Origin: a virus
Reading direction: 5' to 3' (one strand)
IMG/VR virus record: IMGVR_UViG_3300048839_001720
Location: 1-31,272 of that record
Length of the DNA: 31,272 nt
The notes under the pieces were generated by a model that ran no database searches, was not told the origin of the DNA, and was given only the letters and a program-made list of their open reading frames with translations. The translations under genes and the position numbers were made by a program. This document shows, piece by piece, positions 17,478 to 23,973 of the stretch (its first letter is position 1; every line of letters starts with the position of its first letter).

Positions 17478-17984
17478 TCAAGCGACACGTTTTTCCACCC
17501 ATCCGGCGATCTCGGCGTAGCGTGTGAGGGCGCCCTGAACGATGGCGAGGACCGTTCCATTGCGCAGACCGAGCAACTTCTCGATCTGCCACGTCCCGAT
17601 GTTGTGCTCGACGAGCAAGACGACGATGGTCAGAGCCGAAGCGCCGGCCCCAGTCCTGATGGCCCGGACCTCCTGCGCCCATGGACGGTAGACGTCCCGC
17701 CACTGCCTGTACTTGGCCGGCGCCATGCGTTCGAGCGGCGATGAGGAGACGCGCCCGACGACCTTGATGCTCTGCGTCCCGTCCATCACGCGGGCCGGGT
17801 ACATCGCTCGCTCGATCTCGGAGAGGAGGTCCCGGATGTGCTCGGCTGCCAGCTTCTGCTCGTTCCTCAGCCGCCCAGCGGCATGGAGCTTGAAAACCAC
17901 GTCGGCCCTCAGCTTCCGGGCCGTCTCCGGCGTGGGCCCGACCCGATCCTCGGCATGGCGTTGCTCCATCCCCTTGCGCGCCAC
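17478..17984 (-). CDS. HTH-containing phage protein; candidate late regulator
   Basis: A 168-residue protein of no family I can name. The N-terminal third (GPTPETARKLRADVVFKL, RNEQKLAAEHIRDLLSEIE) is charged and helical. The C-terminus (GTWQIEKLLGLRNGTVLAIV, ALTRYAEIAGW) looks like a helix-turn-helix. It starts at GTG with GGGGGTGA upstream; an ATG five codons on is the alternative. It is the last early gene before the 17.4 kb terminator, the place where phages keep late-gene regulators or antiterminators such as Q. Role inferred from position only. Confidence 0.72.
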   Translation of the reverse strand: MARKGMEQRHAEDRVGPTPETARKLRADVVFKLHAAGRLRNEQKLAAEHIRDLLSEIERAMYPARVMDGTQSIKVVGRVSSSPLERMAPAKYRQWRDVYRPWAQEVRAIRTGAGASALTIVVLLVEHNIGTWQIEKLLGLRNGTVLAIVQGALTRYAEIAGWVEKRVA

Positions 17985-17994
17985 AGCTCACCCC

Positions 17995-19122
17995 CTATCC
18001 CTGTGCATGTGGTTGTGTCGTGATCTCGACCCGCCGCACGCCCAATGCGTTGGCCAGGAACTGGCTGTAATGGTTGGCGATCCAGTCGCGCCGGAACTTC
18101 TTCGGTTCGACGAAGACCGCCGTCCGGTCGCTCAGGCTCGGCTCCGGCAATCCGGCGATCCACGACCGGTATTCCGTAGCCCCGCCGGGCAGCAGGCCGG
18201 CTACCCGTTTTCGCCACCCGTCCGGCACCTCGTCCAGGCTGGCGGTGGGCTGCCAGTCGGTGGCCCCGGTCAGGCCGGATTGCGCCTCGGTGGGCGCCTT
18301 TCCGGACTTGGCCTGGGCGATGGCCTCGGCTACGGACAGCCGGAAGAACCGGAGCGAGCGGACGGCACCCTTGCCCTGGTCTTTGGCCCTGTCCATCCCG
18401 GCGGCCATGACCTCGTCCAGCAGGGCGACGGTGGCCCCCTGGTCGAGGTATTCCCTGGCCTGACGGAGCAGGGACGCGGACGGCACCGCGTCGGGCTCGC
18501 CGCCCGGCCAGCGTTCGGCCACGAGGCGGCGGAACGCCTCGCAGACGGCCTTGGCTTCCAGATCGCCGGCGGGAACGGCATCCCCAGGGGTTGGAACGGC
18601 ATCCCCCCCCTTGCCCTTCGATCCATCCTCGCTCGAACCACCGCCGCCGCCCTCGTGCGGGGCATCCTGGTAAGGCGGTGGTAAGGTAGTATTATCTTGG
18701 TATTGGATATGGTCGCATATGCCGGAAGGGGGTTTCGGCATATGCCGCGCCGATGCCGTGGCATCACATGTATCGTTGTTTGTCAATGAGTTGCCGTTCC
18801 AGCGCGCATTCGCCTTCTCGCGATTTTTCTCGCGGGTTTTCATCGCGAATTGCCACGTTTTCTCGAGCTTTTTCTGCCGCCAAGTGCCGGCCGATAGATC
18901 AAAAAAGGGGGCCAGGGCGGGGCGCAGTTTCGATGTCCACCGGGATGGAGTCACCCCCAGCATGCGGGCGATCTTGGTGTCGTTGTCGGGCAGAGGTTGC
19001 CCATTGTTGCGCCAGGTGATCATCAGCAGCTTGAGGTACGCCCCATGCTCCTCCAGCGACAAGTGCATGGTGTCCGCAAGGTAGGCGTCGCAGAACAGCG
19101 GCATGGATGGCGCCTGGCTCAT
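17995..19122 (-). CDS. DUF1376 protein with DnaA-N-like C-terminal domain (phage replication)
   Basis: A 375-residue protein. Residues 1-110 are a DUF1376 domain: MPLFCDAYLADTMHLSLEEHG, AYLKLLMITWRNNG, LPDNDTKIARMLGVTPSRW. A Gly/Ser/Asp-rich linker lies in the middle. Near the C-terminus, W-R-K-R-V-A-G-L-L, EYRSWIAGLPEP and FVEPKKFRRDWIANHYSQFL resemble the DnaA N-terminal domain, which contacts helicases. It probably helps start phage DNA replication with the helicase encoded upstream. The ATG at 19122 has a G-rich ribosome site and overlaps a 21-codon ORF (ATGA). The DNA around 18.7-18.9 kb is visibly less G+C-rich than its surroundings. Confidence 0.85.
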   Translation of the reverse strand: MSQAPSMPLFCDAYLADTMHLSLEEHGAYLKLLMITWRNNGQPLPDNDTKIARMLGVTPSRWTSKLRPALAPFFDLSAGTWRQKKLEKTWQFAMKTREKNREKANARWNGNSLTNNDTCDATASARHMPKPPSGICDHIQYQDNTTLPPPYQDAPHEGGGGGSSEDGSKGKGGDAVPTPGDAVPAGDLEAKAVCEAFRRLVAERWPGGEPDAVPSASLLRQAREYLDQGATVALLDEVMAAGMDRAKDQGKGAVRSLRFFRLSVAEAIAQAKSGKAPTEAQSGLTGATDWQPTASLDEVPDGWRKRVAGLLPGGATEYRSWIAGLPEPSLSDRTAVFVEPKKFRRDWIANHYSQFLANALGVRRVEITTQPHAQG

Positions 19123-19184
19123 GCCGCCCCCCCATAGTCTGCGGCGATTTCCTCCTCGCGGTAGTCCATGGTCCCGTCCTTCAT
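19119..19184 (-). CDS. 21-aa coupled mini-ORF
   Basis: A 21-codon ORF (MKDGTMDYREEEIAADYGGAA is the whole product plus one residue shift; it is acidic). Both ends overlap neighbouring genes by ATGA: its start with the stop of the zinc protein, its stop with the start of the DUF1376 gene. This suggests translational relay between the two. Whether the peptide itself has a role is unknown. Confidence 0.45.
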   Translation of the reverse strand: MKDGTMDYREEEIAADYGGAA

Positions 19185-19444
19185 GCCGCGATCTCCTCTC
19201 CGCTGGGGAAGAGCAGAAGTTGGCCGGTATCGACGCCATCGTGGCGGGCAAGGTGGGCCGCCTCTGCCCGCGCCGTGCACTCCGGGCAGGCGTCCAGCCC
19301 GCCGACGCGCTGGACGACGGTTTCGCTGAACGTCTTCCAGGCTCCGGCAGGCCCATCCAAGTAGCGGCGCTCGATTTCCTGGGAGGTCTCCCGAACCGGC
19401 CCGAAGATCGCGCCGCCGCCCCCGCAGGTATTGCAAGTCACCAT
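19181..19444 (-). CDS. Small zinc-binding protein
   Basis: An 87-residue protein with C-N-T-C-G-G-G-G near the start and C-P-E-C at about 55-58. The two CxxC pairs suggest a zinc ribbon like those of DnaJ-type or small phage replication proteins. Its ATG lies inside the end of the helicase gene, so the two are probably coupled. Function unknown; the operon position suggests an accessory role in replication. Confidence 0.7.
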   Translation of the reverse strand: MVTCNTCGGGGAIFGPVRETSQEIERRYLDGPAGAWKTFSETVVQRVGGLDACPECTARAEAAHLARHDGVDTGQLLLFPSGEEIAA

Positions 19445-21939
19445 CGCATGCCTCCCATCCGACCCATGGGTCCGGAGCGCGGGCTGAACCTGGCCTTGTA
19501 CTGGTTGCGGGTCCGCAGAACGTTGTCAGCCCAGGCGACCGGATGTTCCATGCGGCGGAGGCGGCCGTAGGACACCAGATCAGCCCTGGTCTTCAGCGCC
19601 GCCACCGCGTCCTTGAACTTCATGCGGATCAGCACGTCGGCCTGGATGCCGGCGATGGGGGGATGCGATTCCACGGCGGCCGAGGCGAAGCCGGACACCG
19701 CCTGGGTATTGCCGCAGGAACAGCGCATGTGGATATGGCCTTCCGGCCGTTCGTGGACGCGGGAGCAGTGCCGGCAGCGCCAGGTGGCCTGGACGGCCTT
19801 CTCCAGGCCCTTCAGGCCGCCCTTTAGGTCCCAGGGCCGGGGCGCGTCGTACATGCCGTGGCGGCCGCAGTTGCCCACCAGATCCAGGATGATGGCCTGG
19901 CTCTTGTCGGCATGGGGCCGGAGCGCCCGGCCGCAGTTTCCGACGATCACGACCTTTCCTCGACGCCTAGTAACGAGGGTCCCGAGAGAATTCGTGAGGC
20001 ACCAGACAGTATCGTTGGCTGCGGTGGCTTCCGAAATTGTCATTCTGGATCGTCCGGCTTCACAATTGGCGCCCCCGACGATGGCGGTCGCCTGTTTTTT
20101 GATGTGAAGTGTGTATGCAGGAAGACGGCCTTCCAGGGCTGGGCTGCAAGCGCCGAGATTGCACCGGTAGCCACGCCTGACGGCCAATGATTGGAGCCTG
20201 TCGGCAAGGGTCCGGTTTGCCCCGCAGGAAATGTCCATGGTGCGCTTTGTCCAGGATAGGCCGGACGGATGGGCGCCGTGACCTGAATTCATGGCTTCCA
20301 GCAAAATTCCAACCTGACGCTCGTCCATGCCGTCGAGCGCCGGGGAAAAATCCCGGTCAATGTATTCTTCCAGATGTGCCCAGCCACGCAGGTGCTTGTC
20401 TCTTCCGCGTGGCTGGCCGTGGGAAATGTTGTACCTGACGAGGCGACGATATTTCTTCATCTCCCCGACTCGCTGCGGAGAGTAGACGCCATATTTCAGC
20501 CCGCAGCCATCCAGGCATTTCTTGATTTCGTCATTTTCTTGCTTGCCCTCCGCTTGGCAAATAGTGATGGCGTTCGTCCTCTTGTTGATCCCTCCATTTG
20601 TCAAGTGCCACCCGATGAAGCGAATCTCGTCATCGGACAGCGGCAGGCCGGGCGCGTGTTGAATCCCTGACACCGGCAGGCGGAATTGCCCTTTCAGTGC
20701 GGCAAGATCGGATGCCTCGCGGATTTTCCAGTGCTTGGCGGTCTCGCTCCGGCAGCGGTACACCATGCGGTGCCCGCCGGTCACCACGAGGTTCAGGTGC
20801 GGGGACTCGACCGCGAACATCGGTTCGCCCGCTGCCCGTCGGCGTACCACCTTGTTCTCGATGGGGCGCCATTCGATCCGGCCCGTCGCCATATCGAAGG
20901 CGGCGACCTGACCGCCGATGGACACCTCGTCGTGCCTTTTCCATCCCTCCTGTGTCAGGACCTCGGTATCAAGGTCAAGACACTGCTGGACGTAAAGGCT
21001 TGTCGAGGCCGTCGGGCGCTCCAGGATCGCCACCGAGATGGCCGGGATGTCGAGGCCCTCGCCGATCAGGGCGCAGGAGGTGAGCACCTGCACGGAGCCG
21101 TCGGCCAGGCCCTGGATCGCGGCGGCGCGTTCCTTCGGGGACATGGAGCCGTCGACCGACCGGGCCAGCCAGCCGGCGGCGCGGTAGGCCTCAGCCGATG
21201 CCTCGGCCAGTTCCACCGTCGAACAGAAGACCACGGCCGGCTGTCCGGGGGCGTGCTTGGCGTACCAGCGTCGGCCGATCACGGAAATCCCTGATTTGGC
21301 CACCGCCTCGGCCACCTCGTTGAGGGCGTAGTCGCCGGCCCGGACCTTGATGCCCGACAGGTCGAGTTCGGTCTTGGGAGCGTAAACGACAGCCGGCGCC
21401 AGGTAGCCCTGTTTCGTCAGGTCGCGAATCCCGGGGCAGCGGACGACGTGATGGAAGTGCCCGTCCTCTCCCAGGCCCTTGCCGTCCAGGCGGAAGGGGG
21501 TGGCGGTCAGGCCGATGTTCTGCGCCTTCGTCATGGCATGGGCGATGCGCGTCCAGCCGGCGGCGGCGATGTGGTGCGCCTCGTCGAAGACGGCGATGTC
21601 CACCTTGGACAGCCAGGGTGCCAGGGACGCCATGCGGGCCAGCACCGTGTCCACCGAGGCGATATGCAGCTTATGACCGGTCAGCTCGTGGCCGGGGCGC
21701 AGCATGCCGTGCGGGATGCCCAGGGCCGTGGCCCGCTGGCTGGCTTGGTCGAGCAGCTCGGCGCGGTGGGCGAACCAGACCACCGTCTTCCCGGCCGCCA
21801 GCAGGGTCCGCAGTCCCTCCATGCCCATAGAGGTTTTCCCGCTGCCCACCGGGCTTTCCAGCAGCACGCCGGGCGAGCCCCGTTGCAGCCAGGCGAGGGT
21901 TTCGTTGACGGCGGCGGTCTGGTAGGGCCTCAGCTGCAT
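19438..21939 (-). CDS. Superfamily 2 DNA helicase interrupted by an intein
   Basis: An 833-residue precursor. The helicase extein has a Q-motif start (LRPYQTAAVNETL), Walker A SPVGSGKTS near 30, FDEAHH near 120, TATPF near 147, a G-L-D-I-P motif V and a motif VI split after YVQQ. The intein (residues 320-668) ends in VGN; the extein resumes with CGRALRP, restoring Q-Q-C-G-R-A-L-R. The C-terminal part has a zinc ribbon (CRHC, then CSC). Splicing would give a helicase of about 484 residues, so activity depends on splicing. The ATG overlaps the upstream stop (TGATG); a GTG lies one codon earlier. It probably acts in phage DNA replication. Confidence 0.93.
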   Translation of the reverse strand: MQLRPYQTAAVNETLAWLQRGSPGVLLESPVGSGKTSMGMEGLRTLLAAGKTVVWFAHRAELLDQASQRATALGIPHGMLRPGHELTGHKLHIASVDTVLARMASLAPWLSKVDIAVFDEAHHIAAAGWTRIAHAMTKAQNIGLTATPFRLDGKGLGEDGHFHHVVRCPGIRDLTKQGYLAPAVVYAPKTELDLSGIKVRAGDYALNEVAEAVAKSGISVIGRRWYAKHAPGQPAVVFCSTVELAEASAEAYRAAGWLARSVDGSMSPKERAAAIQGLADGSVQVLTSCALIGEGLDIPAISVAILERPTASTSLYVQQCLDLDTEVLTQEGWKRHDEVSIGGQVAAFDMATGRIEWRPIENKVVRRRAAGEPMFAVESPHLNLVVTGGHRMVYRCRSETAKHWKIREASDLAALKGQFRLPVSGIQHAPGLPLSDDEIRFIGWHLTNGGINKRTNAITICQAEGKQENDEIKKCLDGCGLKYGVYSPQRVGEMKKYRRLVRYNISHGQPRGRDKHLRGWAHLEEYIDRDFSPALDGMDERQVGILLEAMNSGHGAHPSGLSWTKRTMDISCGANRTLADRLQSLAVRRGYRCNLGACSPALEGRLPAYTLHIKKQATAIVGGANCEAGRSRMTISEATAANDTVWCLTNSLGTLVTRRRGKVVIVGNCGRALRPHADKSQAIILDLVGNCGRHGMYDAPRPWDLKGGLKGLEKAVQATWRCRHCSRVHERPEGHIHMRCSCGNTQAVSGFASAAVESHPPIAGIQADVLIRMKFKDAVAALKTRADLVSYGRLRRMEHPVAWADNVLRTRNQYKARFSPRSGPMGRMGGMRW
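19936..20982 (-). mobile_element. Intein (349 aa) with degenerate LAGLIDADG endonuclease
   Basis: The intein starts at Cys (CLDLDTEVLT, block A) and has block B LVVTGGHRMVYR. It ends with block F (TVWCLTNSLGTLVTRR) and block G VVIVGN followed by extein Cys. The middle holds two LAGLIDADG-like helices, FIGWHLTNGGI and GILLEAMNSGHG. In both, the usual acidic residue appears to be replaced (Asn and His). Splicing residues look intact, with Gly instead of the usual penultimate His, a variant seen in phage inteins. The DNA of the central part is visibly more A+T-rich than the helicase on either side. Confidence 0.9.
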
Positions 21940-22598
21940 CACTCCGCCCTCCCGTCGTCCACGGCGGCGAAATCCTTGACCAGCCCGAGGGCCTCCCTGG
22001 CGGCCTCCAGGGACCGCAGGGCGTCGGCGACGACGATCCCGGCCCGGAAGGGCTGGGCCTCCAGAAGATCGCCCTCCAGGACGAAATGCAGGTCCCTGGC
22101 GGCGGTGGCGGCGCCGAACAGGGCCTTGGCGAGGCGGGTCCGCTGCTTGCCGGCGGGCGAGGCGCCCAGGGCTTCGCGCATGTGCGCCAGGCCCATGGCG
22201 AGGAAGGCTTGATATCCGGCGTCCTGGGTGGGCGCGGGGGCATTGCCCCGCCGCCCATCCGCCGTCAGGCGGCCCGACCGATAGGCCATGAAGACCTCGA
22301 TCAGGGCCTTCCTGACCTGGGCGGCCTTGGGCGTCCGCGACAGGGCACAGGCGAGGAGGGCCTGGGGCTCGTTGAGGAAGTACTCGGTGAACTCTTGTCC
22401 GCGCGACTTGCCACGCCGTGTGGCGAGTGAGCCGTAGGTCTCGAATTCGACCTTGTTGCGGTCGATCAACTGGCGCATCGCCCTGGGGCGCTCGAAGCCC
22501 AGGCGCTCGGCGACTAGGGTGTCCAGCACCCGAGGCTCGTGGTTGACGGTGGTGTTGAGGTCGGACAGGGACAGAATCGTCCCATCGATGGCGGTCAT
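21939..22598 (-). CDS. Rha/antirepressor-like phage regulatory protein
   Basis: A 219-residue protein. The N-terminal half has PRVLDTLVAERLGFERPRAM, RQLIDRNKVEFETYG, then YFLNEPQALLACALSRTPKA and VRKALIEVFMAYRSG. This is the layout of phage Rha/Ant-type DNA-binding and antirepressor proteins. The C-terminal half is helical and Ala/Leu-rich with no known domain. The ribosome site (AGGA, eight bases before the ATG) lies inside the closing stem of a structured leader RNA. The stop overlaps the helicase start. Antirepressor function is inference from the fold pattern and the C4-like leader. Confidence 0.75.
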   Translation of the reverse strand: MTAIDGTILSLSDLNTTVNHEPRVLDTLVAERLGFERPRAMRQLIDRNKVEFETYGSLATRRGKSRGQEFTEYFLNEPQALLACALSRTPKAAQVRKALIEVFMAYRSGRLTADGRRGNAPAPTQDAGYQAFLAMGLAHMREALGASPAGKQRTRLAKALFGAATAARDLHFVLEGDLLEAQPFRAGIVVADALRSLEAAREALGLVKDFAAVDDGRAE

Positions 22599-22606
22599 GG
22601 CTTGGA

Positions 22607-22708
22607 TCCTATGTCTAAGCCTGCCGCCGGCCCTGCAAAAAGCCTGGCGGCAGGCGCCCGCGGGTTTGCAGACCCGGACATAGGAACGGGCAGGCCCGAA
22701 GGCCTCCC
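22607..22708 (-). ncRNA. Structured leader: candidate C4/P4-CI-type antisense RNA
   Basis: Read leftward, a hairpin with a cUUCGg tetraloop (22708-22688) comes first. A 9-bp stem UCCUAUGUC/GACAUAGGA (22685-22677 with 22615-22607) then encloses two hairpins. The first (22676-22661) has a 5-bp stem and the loop CUGCAA. The second (22655-22619) has a perfect 10-bp stem, and its loop contains UUUGCAG, the complement of the first loop. The 3' strand of the outer stem holds the AGGA ribosome site of the next gene. Phage P1/P7 c4 RNA likewise has two segments complementary to the antirepressor leader downstream. The UUCG loop points to leftward RNA. No homology search was possible. Confidence 0.62.
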
Positions 22709-22772
22709 GCGAGCGCCCACCATGGGAAAGCCGCGCAGGGATAGTTCCGGCGCGGCTGGCGCCTATGATCAC

Positions 22773-22788
22773 GGGGCTGCAAATCCCC
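22773..22788 (-). other. Upstream hairpin repeating the UUUGCAG loop
   Basis: GGGG and CCCC flank an 8-base loop that reads AUUUGCAG on the leftward strand. It is a second complement of the CUGCAA loop at 22671-22666. Phage P4 has a comparable seqA-seqB-seqC arrangement around its CI RNA. Another hairpin (8-bp arms at 22729-22736 and 22750-22757) lies between. Nothing else recognisable is seen in 22710-22850. Confidence 0.5.
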
Positions 22789-22855
22789 ATCGGCGGAACG
22801 CCCGCCGACGAGGAAATCCTGCCACCGTTGGCATCGCGGCGCAAGGGTGTCGTTT

Positions 22856-22900
22856 TTGTATCCACAAAAACATTGACCGACGTTGTTTTTGTGGATACAA
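22856..22900. promoter_or_regulatory. Operator of brnTA: perfect 16-bp inverted repeat
   Basis: TTGTATCCACAAAAAC at 22856-22871 is repeated inverted without mismatch at 22885-22900, around a 13-bp spacer. Each arm also contains TTGT-N4-ACAA. The repeat covers the brnT promoter, the expected target for autorepression by the ribbon-helix-helix antitoxin BrnA. Confidence 0.85.
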
Positions 22901-22901
22901 T
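22873..22901 (+). promoter_or_regulatory. brnTA promoter, apparently leaderless
   Basis: TTGACC (-35) at 22873-22878 and TACAAT (-10) at 22896-22901 are 17 bases apart. The brnT ATG begins seven bases after the -10 box, at the expected transcription start. No ribosome site is present. Confidence 0.8.
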
Positions 22902-22907
22902 AACCCC

Positions 22908-23180
22908 ATGATCATCACCTGGGACGAAACCAAGCGCCGGAGAACCCTGGAGGATCGGGGCCTCGATTTCGCCGACGCCGCTCTGGTCTTCGCCGGCCAT
23001 GCCCTGGAATTCGAGGACGACCGCGCCGATTACGGCGAACCCAGGATGGTCACGGTGGGCCGCCTGGCCGGACGGATGGTGATCGTGGTCTGGACTCCGC
23101 GCGGCGCGGAACGCCGCATCGTTTCCATGAGGAAAGCCAATGACCGGGAAAACGCGCGTTATGGGCAGCGACTTGGCTAG
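22908..23180 (+). CDS. brnT: BrnT-family toxin (ribonuclease)
   Basis: A 90-residue BrnT toxin; the family cuts RNA and stops translation. Family landmarks are in order: IITWDETKRRRTLEDRGLDFADAALVF split over the first helices, a DYGEPRMVTVGRL strand, VIVVWTPRGAERRIVSMRKA and a terminal RENARYGQRL. The start at 22908 is set by the promoter spacing and family length. Toxin first, antitoxin second is the usual brnTA order. The pair runs opposite to the surrounding early operon and is convergent with the resolvase gene, which suggests later insertion. Confidence 0.92.
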   Translation: MIITWDETKRRRTLEDRGLDFADAALVFAGHALEFEDDRADYGEPRMVTVGRLAGRMVIVVWTPRGAERRIVSMRKANDRENARYGQRLG

Positions 23181-23433
23181 GGTGGATGCCCACGTCGTCG
23201 GGCCGGCAGAGTACGAGGAAATCCCGGAACTGACGGACGAGATGATGGACCGGGCCGACGAATACCTGGCGGGCAAGCTGGTCCGCAAGGGGGGGAGGCC
23301 CAAGTCAGACTCCCCGAAGGTGGCCGTCAACATCCGCCTGTCCCCCGACGTGGTGGCGGCCTTCAAGGCCACCGGCAAGGGCTGGCAGACCCGGATCGAC
23401 GAGGCGCTGCGCAAGGCGGTGGGGTTGCTGTAG
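23140..23433 (+). CDS. brnA: BrnA-family antitoxin
   Basis: A 97-residue antitoxin. The N-terminus is acidic (EYEEIPELTDEMMDRADEYL), suited to binding the basic toxin. The C-terminus has the BrnA ribbon-helix-helix: KVAVNIRLSPDVVAAFKATG, then WQTRIDEALRKAV. It overlaps brnT by 41 bases, tightly coupling the two. AGGAAAG sits upstream of the ATG. It should bind the inverted repeat at 22856-22900 and repress its own operon. The stop is four bases from the stop of the convergent resolvase gene. Confidence 0.9.
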   Translation: MTGKTRVMGSDLARVDAHVVGPAEYEEIPELTDEMMDRADEYLAGKLVRKGGRPKSDSPKVAVNIRLSPDVVAAFKATGKGWQTRIDEALRKAVGLL

Positions 23434-23437
23434 ACCG

Positions 23438-23962
23438 TCATCGCCCCATCTCCTTGCGGTACAGGGCGCAGCCCAGGTCCCAGATGGCCAGGGCGTCGGC
23501 CTCGTTATCGTCGAAGACTTCCCATCCGCGCTGGCGGCAGGCGGCGATCATGTCCGGTTTCTTGGCGTTGCCCTTGCCGGCGAAGTGCTTCTTGATGCTG
23601 GCGGGCTGGGCGATGCGGCGCCAGCGGATGCGCCACTGGTCGGCGACCTTCTGGGCGATCCCGGCCATGGACATCAGCTTGCAGACCGTCTCGAAGCTGG
23701 TGAGCTTGGGCAGGAGCGGTGCCTCGATGATCAGCCCGCCGGGCCGCTTGTCGTCCAGGAGCCCGGTCAGACGCTCCTCGAACTCGGCCAGGAAGTGGCC
23801 GAGTCCGCCGGCTTCCGTGAGGACACGGATGATGCCGGAATCCGGCTTGGGGGGACGGACTGCCGACGCCTCCAGGGCGGTCGTGCCCCGGAGCGGGACG
23901 CGGCCGTAGGCCCACCCCGTCCGGGTCGCGATGTCGAGTGCCAGCAATCCCCCCGTCGCCAT
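23438..23962 (-). CDS. RuvC-like Holliday-junction resolvase
   Basis: A 174-residue nuclease of the RuvC fold, probably resolving branched phage DNA before packaging. Acidic residues lie where expected: D10 in LALDIATRTGW, E80 in GLIIEAPLLP, and the DDNEADALAIWDLG block near 151-164. The length is normal for a phage RuvC-like protein. It lies in the early leftward operon 11 bases after the coiled-coil/RMF-like gene. Confidence 0.82.
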   Translation of the reverse strand: MATGGLLALDIATRTGWAYGRVPLRGTTALEASAVRPPKPDSGIIRVLTEAGGLGHFLAEFEERLTGLLDDKRPGGLIIEAPLLPKLTSFETVCKLMSMAGIAQKVADQWRIRWRRIAQPASIKKHFAGKGNAKKPDMIAACRQRGWEVFDDNEADALAIWDLGCALYRKEMGR

Positions 23963-23973
23963 GGCCGTGATCC

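Noticed and set aside
17443-17991. Alternative leftward frame overlapping the 168-aa HTH gene
   Set aside because: Arg/Gly-rich, runs through the terminator, and has no domain; the 17478-17984 frame has a normal composition and ribosome site.
22607-22685. Self-cleaving ribozyme or purine riboswitch
   Set aside because: A three-way junction with complementary loops fits both in outline, but the hammerhead core (CUGAUGA, GAAA) and the conserved purine-riboswitch junction bases are absent.
22599-23441. Leftward extension of the antirepressor-like frame
   Set aside because: It crosses the structured leader and the brnTA genes on the opposite strand; the real start is the ATG at 22598.
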